A stretch of DNA of 54,539 bases from Dehalococcoidia bacterium (GTDB taxonomy: Bacteria > Chloroflexota > Dehalococcoidia > JAUSIH01), in contig JAUSIH010000012.1 of the NCBI GenBank assembly GCA_030648205.1, positions 1 to 54,539 of the forward strand, read 5' to 3'. Shown piece by piece: positions 37,289-43,179 of the stretch. Numbering within the stretch: the stretch's first letter is position 1; each line of letters opens with the position of its first letter. The notes under the pieces were generated by a model. That model saw only the letters and a list, made by a program, of their open reading frames with translations. It had not been told where the DNA came from and searched no databases. Both the position numbers and the translations under genes were made by a program.

Positions 37289-38431
37289 CTAGATGCTTCG
37301 GGCCATCTGGAAGATTTTGCCCTCTGTCTTCATCGCGGGCGCCACCACAAGCTCCGCCTTGTGGAAGTCCCGTATCTTGGCCGCCCCACAGCTCCCCATG
37401 GCCAGGCGCAGGGCGCCCACCAGGTTCTGCGTGCCGTCGGTGACGGTGGACGGCCCGAAGAGTACCTGCTCCAGCGCGCCGCGGATGCCCACCTTGATGC
37501 GCGTGCCGCGCGGCAGGGCGGGATGCGGGCTTGCCATGCCCCAGTTGAAACCATTGCCAGGCGCTTCCCGGGTCTGGGCGAGGGGCGTCCCTATCATGAC
37601 CGCGTCCGCGCCGCAGGCGAAGGACTTGCACAGGTCGCCGCCGGTGCGGATGCCTCCGTCCGTGATGATAGCCACGTACTTGCCCGTCCGGCGGTGGTAG
37701 TACTCACGCGCGGCGGCGCAGTCGAGCGTGGCGGTCACCTGGGGCACGCCGATGCCCAGCACCTCGCGAGTGGTGCAGGCCGCGCCGGGGCCCACGCCGA
37801 CCAGCAGGCCGTCTATCCCCGTCTCCATAAGCTCCAGGGCCGCGCCGAAGCCGACGCAGTTCCCCACGATGACGGGCATCTTTACTTGCCGCACCAGCTC
37901 GTCAAAGTGCAGCCCCCGGTAGCTTTTGGACTTGTGGCGCGCAGTGGTCACCGTGGACTGGACCACCAGGATGTCCGCCTTGGCCTCGTTCACCAGCGGC
38001 GCGAACTTCTTGGTGCTGGGCGGCGTCACAGACACGGCGCACACCACGCCCTCGCGCTTGATCTCCGCGATGCGGTCGCCGATGAGATTGTCCTTCAGCG
38101 GAGCACTGTAGATTTTCTGAAGCAGCGGCGTCACCTTGTCCGGAGGACATTCGATAACGCTGCGGAGCACATCCTCCGGGTTGTCGTACCGGGTCCAGAC
38201 GCCTTCCAAGTTCAGGACGCCCAGACCGCCCGCCTTACCCATCATCACGGCGAAGGAGGGCGACACCACCGCGTCCATCGCGGAGGCGATGATGGGCGTG
38301 CGGAAGGTGAAGTGCCCTATCTGGAAGTCGGTATTGGTCTGCTCGGGGTTAATGGTCACGTCTCCGGGCACTATGGCGACCTCATCGAAGCCGTAGGCCC
38401 GTCGTAGCTCTTTAATGCGGGGCTGCTCCAT
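37289..38431 (-). CDS. GuaB3 family IMP dehydrogenase-related protein
   Basis: 380 residues from the ATG at 38431. A TIM barrel of the IMPDH/GMP reductase superfamily without CBS domains. TPIIASAMDAVVSP is the N-terminal strand, and the catalytic Cys is in GVGPGAACTTREVLG. IITDGGIRTGGDLCKS follows the phosphate site. The size and the missing CBS insert match GuaB3, seen in actinobacteria, cyanobacteria and Chloroflexota. GuaB3 was long unclear; a role in guanine salvage as a GMP reductase has been proposed for some. The 220 bases before the FAS1-like gene hold only a weak hairpin (37216-37235). Confidence 0.88.
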   Translation of the reverse strand: MEQPRIKELRRAYGFDEVAIVPGDVTINPEQTNTDFQIGHFTFRTPIIASAMDAVVSPSFAVMMGKAGGLGVLNLEGVWTRYDNPEDVLRSVIECPPDKVTPLLQKIYSAPLKDNLIGDRIAEIKREGVVCAVSVTPPSTKKFAPLVNEAKADILVVQSTVTTARHKSKSYRGLHFDELVRQVKMPVIVGNCVGFGAALELMETGIDGLLVGVGPGAACTTREVLGIGVPQVTATLDCAAAREYYHRRTGKYVAIITDGGIRTGGDLCKSFACGADAVMIGTPLAQTREAPGNGFNWGMASPHPALPRGTRIKVGIRGALEQVLFGPSTVTDGTQNLVGALRLAMGSCGAAKIRDFHKAELVVAPAMKTEGKIFQMARSI

Positions 38432-38709
38432 ACAGTGCACTCTTTCTCTATCCGCTGGTGTTGCAGGGCGCGAGGTGTGTTAGCGGCGACTATACCATCC
38501 GCCGTCGCAATCCGTCAAGACGTGAGGAGACGACGCCGATGATCCGAGATTTGCGTAGAACAACTATATCTATGGCTCCAGAAAACAAGCCGCACGTACA
38601 TTCCCATACTACGACATCCCTAGCTTCAAGATTGCTAGGAGTCTGACGCGAGTTTGACGGTCTAGTCCACAGTTATCTAGGGGAGATGGCGACCCTCGAC
38701 GACTGATTA

Positions 38710-39786
38710 GGGTCAGACACATGTTGGACACCAGCAAGAGAAATGAAGGGACAGTATGCTGGTGCCATGATGAGCGTGTAGGGGGCGGTCCTGCCGGGAG
38801 CGGCGCGCCTGGCACGGCTCCCGGCAGAGCCCTCTGCGGAAGCCGCGCGCCGATGGAAGGTGCTGCAATGGTTCCACGAGCATGGACGGAGGGTACGACT
38901 CACGGCCCGCCACTTTGGCTTCAGTCCGGATACCATCAGCCGATGGGCGCGGGTCTCTGCTGCGCACGGTCTGACAGGCTTGGAACCTCGGGGCCGCCGG
39001 CCAAAACGCATGCGCCAGCCCACCACACCGACGGCCGTGGTGCTGCGCATCCAGGCCCTGCGGGAGCAGTATCCGCGCTGGGGGCGGGAGAAGTTGCGGG
39101 TGCTTCTGGAACGAGAGCGGATCATCCTCTCTGCCAAGAGCATCGACCGAGTGATCCATCGTCTCAAAGCGCGGGGTGCGCTACGAGAAGCGGTGCGGCC
39201 GCGCAAGGCGGCGCGATGGCATCAGGAACGTCTCCGGCGACCCGCCGCCTTGGTGGTGGACCACCCGGGGGTGCTGGTGCAAGTGGACACCAAGCACGTC
39301 CCGTTGGGAGAGGGAAAGACCGTGTACGAGTTCGGAGCGGTGGACTGCTTTACGCGCAAACGGGTGGTGGCCCTGGCGCCTCGGCTCACGAGTGCTCAGG
39401 GAGCTGCCTTCCTGCAGCGGCTCGTGGCCCAGTTCCCCTTCACGGTGCGGGCGGTCCAATCCGATGGAGGAAGCGAGTTCTTGCAGGCCTTCCAGGCTGC
39501 GGCGGAGGCGTTGCACCTGCCGCACTACTTCAACCGACCCAACTATCCCCAAGGCAACGGGCGCGTCGAACGGAGCTTCCGCACGGACGAGGAGGAGTTC
39601 TACCAGGTCGAAGAGCTGCCCGCCGAGCTGAGCGGGCTGGAGGCCGCCCTTCTCCGCTGGAACCGTATCTACGAGACCGTGCGGCCGCACCAAGCCTTGG
39701 GCTACAAGACCCCAGACCAGTTCTACCAGGACTGGCTCAAAACGCACTCCCCGGGAAAGGAGGTCTTGTCCGATATGTCCTGACCC
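38710..39786 (+). mobile_element. IS481-like insertion sequence, about 1.08 kb
   Basis: The ends are imperfect inverted repeats starting GGGTCAG (38710) and, on the other strand, GGGTCAGGACA from 39786. No target duplication is obvious. The element carries one transposase gene. It separates guaB3 from the enoyl-CoA hydratase pair and ends 11 bases before their promoter. Confidence 0.8.
38860..39783 (+). CDS. IS481-family transposase, possibly N-terminally damaged
   Basis: 307 residues from a GTG. The helix-turn-helix region (ARHFGFSPDTISRWARV) is followed by an integrase core with Asp in VDTKHVPL, Asp in VQSDGGSEF and Glu in GNGRVERSFR, so DDE is complete. RPHQALGYKTPDQFY is the common end. 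Upstream the same frame stays open and protein-like to a TAG at about 38775, just after ATGATGAGCGTG. If that was the true start, the TAG is a nonsense change and the element may be inactive. The stop codon lies inside the right inverted repeat. Confidence 0.88.
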   Translation: MLQWFHEHGRRVRLTARHFGFSPDTISRWARVSAAHGLTGLEPRGRRPKRMRQPTTPTAVVLRIQALREQYPRWGREKLRVLLERERIILSAKSIDRVIHRLKARGALREAVRPRKAARWHQERLRRPAALVVDHPGVLVQVDTKHVPLGEGKTVYEFGAVDCFTRKRVVALAPRLTSAQGAAFLQRLVAQFPFTVRAVQSDGGSEFLQAFQAAAEALHLPHYFNRPNYPQGNGRVERSFRTDEEEFYQVEELPAELSGLEAALLRWNRIYETVRPHQALGYKTPDQFYQDWLKTHSPGKEVLSDMS

Positions 39787-39797
39787 AGTACAGCTGC

Positions 39798-39826
39798 TTG
39801 TCAAGGCGACAGGGAGCGTGTATCAT
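39798..39826 (+). promoter_or_regulatory. promoter of the enoyl-CoA hydratase pair
   Basis: TTGTCA (39798-39803), 17 bases, TATCAT (39821-39826). It starts 11 bases after the IS end, so expression does not depend on the element. The leader to the ATG at 39883 is about 50 nt and includes GGAAGGAGG. Confidence 0.6.
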
Positions 39827-39882
39827 CGGGACGGCGTTTTTGTATTTGCTCACCCAGAACTCGCTCCTCGGAAGGAGGCATC

Positions 39883-40761
39883 ATGCCTTACACGCGGGTC
39901 CTTTACCGCAAGGAGGGTGACCGCGCCACCATCACCCTCAATCGTCCCGACAAGCTCAACGCCATTGACGACACGATGTTCCTGGAGATGCACCAGGCCC
40001 TCCGGGAGGCTGACGCGGACCGCGAGGTGAAGCTACTCATCTACGAGGGCGCGGGCGCCAGCTTCAGCGCCGGGGCCGACCTATCGGGGACCAACACGGC
40101 GCTGGTCATGCCTCCCGACCCTCGGACGCGCCCGTTCCTCAACGACCTCTTCCAGGCGACGGTCGAGCGCCGCAAGCTTCTGGAGGCCATCTACGACTCG
40201 CCCAAGATGACCATTGCCAGGGTGCACGGGTACTGCCTGGGGCTGGGCCTGGACATCGCCATGATGTGCGAGACCATTGTGGCGACCGAGGACGCGGTCC
40301 TCGGCGACCCGTCCATCCGCCTTGGCCTTGCGACGCAAAACCCCCTCTGGACGTGGAGGGTGGGGCCGCGCCGCGCCAAGGAGCTGCTGCTGACAGGCCG
40401 GTATATGACCGGCGCGGAGGCGTTGCGCCTGGGCCTGGTCACCATCGCATGCCCCAAAGAGCGGCTTGAGGACGAGGTCAACATCGCCGCGGAGGGCATG
40501 ATTCACCGAGGAGGCATGGGCGGCTACGACTCCTACATCTACGGGAAACTGTTCAATCGCGCCACGTGGGACGGCGCGGGCCTGGCCGCCGCCTGGTCCA
40601 TGACGGCGGGGCTGCACGGCCTCTCCGCGATTCAGCGCCGCGGCTTCCGCCCTGACGAGTTCAACTTCTGGAACGCACGAGAGAAGTCGGGCATGAAGGG
40701 CGCCATCAAAGAGCGGGACGCCAGGGTGAAGCAACTGTTCCCCTGGAAGAAGCCTTCCTAG
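39883..40761 (+). CDS. enoyl-CoA hydratase/isomerase family protein
   Basis: 292 residues. Crotonase fold: TLNRPDKLNAIDDTMF at the N-terminus, oxyanion-hole block GAGASFSAGADLSG and GYCLGLGLDIAMMCE. The Glu pair of hydratases is not clearly conserved (VLGDPSIRLGL at the second site), so another crotonase reaction (isomerase, hydrolase, ring or side-chain chemistry) is possible. AAGGAGG lies before the ATG. The next paralogue follows 57 bases downstream. Confidence 0.9.
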   Translation: MPYTRVLYRKEGDRATITLNRPDKLNAIDDTMFLEMHQALREADADREVKLLIYEGAGASFSAGADLSGTNTALVMPPDPRTRPFLNDLFQATVERRKLLEAIYDSPKMTIARVHGYCLGLGLDIAMMCETIVATEDAVLGDPSIRLGLATQNPLWTWRVGPRRAKELLLTGRYMTGAEALRLGLVTIACPKERLEDEVNIAAEGMIHRGGMGGYDSYIYGKLFNRATWDGAGLAAAWSMTAGLHGLSAIQRRGFRPDEFNFWNAREKSGMKGAIKERDARVKQLFPWKKPS

Positions 40762-40818
40762 GCCATCCGCCCCGCCACGCGGGGCCGCACCGAGAGAGCA
40801 GGACAAGGAGAAAGCCTC

Positions 40819-41670
40819 ATGCCATACCAGACGCTTCTCTACGAGAAAAAGGGTGACCTCGGCGTCATCACCCTGAACCGCCCGGCGGAGCTTAACGCCA
40901 TCAACGACCAGATGCTCCACGACCTCGACGGCGTGCTGATTGACATCGAGCACGACATTGAGGTGAAGTGCGTGCTCTTCAAGGGCGCGGGCGGCAACTT
41001 CTCCACGGGCCAGGACCTGACCGGCAAGGGCACGGACGAAATTCTGCCGGACCCGAAAAAGGTCGTGGACATCGAGCACCTGATGGAGCTTGAGCGGCGG
41101 CGCAATCGCCGATGGGAATACATTGTCAACTTCCCCAGGCCGACCATCGCGCAGATTGACGGCTATTGCCTGGGCGCGGGCCTGTGGCTGGCCATGTGCT
41201 GCGACATCGCCGTCGCGGCGGAAGACGCCGTCATCGGCGACCCCGGCCTGCGCATGGGCATCGTGACGCCGCTCCCCCTCTGGAACTTCATGCTCGGCCT
41301 GAAGAAGGGCAAGGAAGTGCTGTATCTTGGCCGAAGCCTCAATGGCCGCGAGGCGGAGGAGCTGAACCTGGTGAACAAGGCCGTCCCGAGGCGCGCCCTG
41401 GACCAGGAGGTGGGTCGCTACGCGGAGGCTGTCTTGCTGGGCCCGGGAGACGGCCTCGTCATCGCCAAGGAGGCTATCAACGCCAACCTGGACATGCAAG
41501 GCATGGGCGCGGCCTTCCGCTACTCGACCGCCATCCAGATGCTCAACACCCTGCGGCAGCGGGCCGGCCTTCGCCCGGAGCAGTTCAACTTCTTCGAGGC
41601 GCGGGACAAGCTGGGCGTGAAGAAAGCCGTCGAAATGCGGGACGCGCCCTTTAAGACGCTCGTCAAATAG
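40819..41670 (+). CDS. enoyl-CoA hydratase/isomerase family protein, paralogue
   Basis: 283 residues, sharing the plan of the gene upstream: TLNRPAELNAINDQML, GAGGNFSTGQDLTG, GYCLGAGLWLAMCCD and VIGDPGLRMGI. Both have an extra ~20 residues after the oxyanion block and the same C-terminal EFNFWNAREKSG / QFNFFEARDKLG. They are tandem duplicates that may form a mixed complex or act in sequence. AGGAG precedes the ATG. A GC hairpin follows the stop codon. Confidence 0.9.
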   Translation: MPYQTLLYEKKGDLGVITLNRPAELNAINDQMLHDLDGVLIDIEHDIEVKCVLFKGAGGNFSTGQDLTGKGTDEILPDPKKVVDIEHLMELERRRNRRWEYIVNFPRPTIAQIDGYCLGAGLWLAMCCDIAVAAEDAVIGDPGLRMGIVTPLPLWNFMLGLKKGKEVLYLGRSLNGREAEELNLVNKAVPRRALDQEVGRYAEAVLLGPGDGLVIAKEAINANLDMQGMGAAFRYSTAIQMLNTLRQRAGLRPEQFNFFEARDKLGVKKAVEMRDAPFKTLVK

Positions 41671-41691
41671 AAGACTGGCGCTGGGTAAGAC

Positions 41692-41721
41692 AAGCGGCGG
41701 AGGTTCTACCTTCCGCCGCTT
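41692..41721. terminator. hairpin after the enoyl-CoA hydratase pair
   Basis: AAGCGGCGGA / TCCGCCGCTT extended by GGT/ACC around TCT. No U-run on plus. It sits between convergent genes and may act as a terminator in both directions. Confidence 0.5.
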
Positions 41722-41752
41722 CTGAGTTAAGTGCTGCTGCTCCGTTGTGGTG

Positions 41753-42088
41753 CTACTTCTTCTGGTCCGGCGGCGGAGCCTGGGGCTTCATCGCCGCGTG
41801 GCGCTCGCAGGGCAGGCGATAGAACAGGTCGGCGCGCTCGCGAAGGGTGGACACGAGGTAGGGCAGCGCCTTTCTGATCTCATCACTCGTTTTGGCCCTG
41901 CTCACCTCCAGCGTCAGCATCGCGGCGACCCCACACGCGCAGCGGGCGGCGAAGAACAGCCGGAGGATATCAGGCGCTGAGTCCTGCCCTGGAAACCTGG
42001 CGAGAAAATCCAAACGGGTGTCCGCGCCGATGGCGTCCCGCACCAGGGCGTGCAGATCCGAAAGTCGAACAGGCTCGCGCAGCGTCAT
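41753..42088 (-). CDS. hypothetical protein, 111 aa
   Basis: Not recognised. I chose the ATG at 42088 because GAGGAG lies 6 bases upstream; longer frames run into the promoter of the FTR operon. The protein looks helical (LSDLHALVRDAIGADTRLDF, SDEIRKALPYLVSTLRERAD) and ends in a Pro-rich tail. Two Cys (AARCACG) and one near the end are present. It is divergent from the FTR operon, whose promoter lies about 104 bases away, but nothing shows a common function. Confidence 0.6.
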   Translation of the reverse strand: MTLREPVRLSDLHALVRDAIGADTRLDFLARFPGQDSAPDILRLFFAARCACGVAAMLTLEVSRAKTSDEIRKALPYLVSTLRERADLFYRLPCERHAAMKPQAPPPDQKK

Positions 42089-42191
42089 CGCTTGCTCCTC
42101 GCCGGTCATCGGGCGGAGTATAACACAGGGCGTCACCTTTCCCCGTGTCGCCGCATCTAACCCTTGAACGTGCGGGTGAGGTGCATTGTAC

Positions 42192-42220
42192 TTGACATTT
42201 GTCCCCCGTGTAGCTATCGT
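42192..42220 (+). promoter_or_regulatory. promoter of the FTR-glutaredoxin operon
   Basis: TTGACA (42192-42197), 17 bases, TATCGT (42215-42220). The transcript would start near 42227, 20 bases before the ATG and just before AGGAGG (42236-42241). Confidence 0.7.
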
Positions 42221-42246
42221 AAAAATACTCATTGCAGGAGGAGCCT

Positions 42247-42684
42247 ATGCCCAAGAACGAAATCACTCTGGAGCAGGCCATCGCCGGCGCCAAGAAGATG
42301 TCGGAAAACTACGTGGCCCGGGGGCCGTACAAGTTCTACCCGGACGCGACCGTGGTTGACTTGGTGCAGCGTGGTCTGGCGGAGAACCAGGTCAAGCAGG
42401 GCTATCGCTACTGTCCTTGAATGCCCCTTACCGGCGATCCCGTTGAGGACCGCAAGCGCATATGCCCCTGCGACAGGCACCACGAAGACATCGCACGCGA
42501 CGGCTTTTGTATATGAATGTTCTTCGTGAGCGAAGAGTTTCTTCGCCAGATGGAGCAGGGGGGCCAGCCCGCGAGCAAGCTCGATGAGGCTGTGCGGGAG
42601 GGCCAGCCGCTGTTCACGCCCGGCGCGAAGCGGCCAGACAAGTCCGCGGGCAGGGCGAATCCGCAGGGAGGTGCGTCGGCGTGA
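42247..42684 (+). CDS. ferredoxin:thioredoxin reductase catalytic subunit with two selenocysteines (TGA 42418 and 42514)
   Basis: 145 residues when two in-frame TGA codons are read as Sec (58 and 90); a plain reading stops after 57. FTR catalytic chains have CPC-x(n)-CPC-x(n)-CxC. Here the three motifs read YCPU, ICPCD and FCIU. In the plant-type enzyme the first Cys of motif 1, both of motif 2 and the first of motif 3 bind the 4Fe-4S cluster; the last Cys of motifs 1 and 3 form the redox disulfide. So C56, C73, C75 and C88 are kept and exactly the redox pair is U58/U90. Spacing, GYRYCP and MFFVSEEF match the family. SECIS-like hairpins follow both TGAs. It should reduce thiol proteins with ferredoxin electrons; the next gene is the likely target. 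Confidence 0.9.
42434..42453 (+). promoter_or_regulatory. SECIS-like hairpin for Sec58 of FTR
   Basis: GCGATCC / GGACCGC with one A-C mismatch and loop CGTTGA. The loop starts 21 nt after the TGA at 42418-42420 and has G then U at positions 2-3. Confidence 0.6.
42530..42546 (+). promoter_or_regulatory. SECIS-like hairpin for Sec90 of FTR
   Basis: Perfect 6-bp stem GCGAAG / CTTCGC with loop AGTTT starting 20 nt after the TGA at 42514-42516. G and U are at loop positions 2 and 3. Confidence 0.75.
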
Positions 42685-42932
42685 CCGATACGCAGATTAC
42701 CGTTTTCACATCCGCGGGCTGAGGGCCTTGCCACATGGTGAAAGTGTACCTTTCACAGAGAGGCATCCCGTTCACGGAGAAAAACACGAGTCTTGACCCC
42801 GCGGCGAAAGAGGAGCTGATGAAGCTGGGCTACCAGGCCACGCCCATCACCCTCATTGGTGATCAGAAGCTCCTGGGGTTCAACCCCATGCGCCTTCAGG
42901 CGGCGCTCGCCGCGGCGGGCATCAAGAAATAG
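42681..42932 (+). CDS. glutaredoxin-like selenoprotein (active site U-G-P-C, TGA 42720)
   Basis: 83 residues from the GTG at 42681 with TGA 42720-42722 read as Sec14. GGGAGG (42666-42671) lies 9 bases upstream, and GTGA overlaps the FTR stop, so the two are coupled. The thioredoxin fold is complete only with read-through: QITVFTSAG-U-GPCHMV gives the first strand and the UxxC active site. The cis-Pro motif is in QATPITLIGDQKLLGFNP. Size and motifs fit NrdH/glutaredoxin-like proteins. An ATG at 42735 would yield a truncated protein without the active site. A perfect SECIS-like stem follows. I infer that the FTR reduces it; the final substrates are unknown. Confidence 0.9.
42738..42756 (+). promoter_or_regulatory. 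SECIS-like hairpin of the glutaredoxin gene
   Basis: Perfect 7-bp stem GTGAAAG / CTTTCAC with loop TGTAC. The loop starts 23 nt after the TGA and has G and U at positions 2 and 3. Confidence 0.8.
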
Positions 42933-42959
42933 CCTCCGTCGGAATCAGGTGAATAGGCG

Positions 42960-42995
42960 AGAATCCCCCTTCCGTGGAAGGGGGATTCTTCTTTG
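42960..42995 (+). terminator. rho-independent terminator of the FTR-glutaredoxin operon
   Basis: GAATCCCCCTTC pairs with GAAGGGGGATTC around CGTG, followed by TTCTTT. It ends the operon 28 bases after the last stop codon. Confidence 0.9.
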
Positions 42996-43037
42996 CGCGC
43001 CTTGCTGCTCGGAGTTCATGCCCTTGCGGACGGCAGG

Positions 43038-43083
43038 ACCTCACCCCCTCGGTCCCCCTCTCCGTCGGAGAGGGGGAGAGATA
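43038..43083. repeat. dispersed intergenic palindrome, copy D
   Basis: Lead ACCTCACCCCCTCGGT, then CCCCCTCTCCG / CGGAGAGGGGG (43054-43064 and 43066-43076). Closest relative of copy A. It lies in the gap before the end of the copper gene. A further GC-rich stretch (43110-43145) is non-coding. Confidence 0.7.
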
Positions 43084-43179
43084 AAACGAGTACGGGAGGA
43101 CACCTCCCGTGCCCTCCGGCAGGGGGCATCGCCCCCTGCACCCCCGCGGATTTATGCCACGAATTTCCAGACCAGGACG

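Noticed and set aside
42517-42684. separate 55-residue gene starting at ATG 42517
   Set aside because: It is the C-terminal part of the FTR protein after Sec90; no ribosome binding site of its own.
42735-42932. 66-residue glutaredoxin starting at ATG 42735
   Set aside because: Lacks the first strand and the active site; the GTG at 42681 with a good SD and TGA as Sec restores the whole fold.
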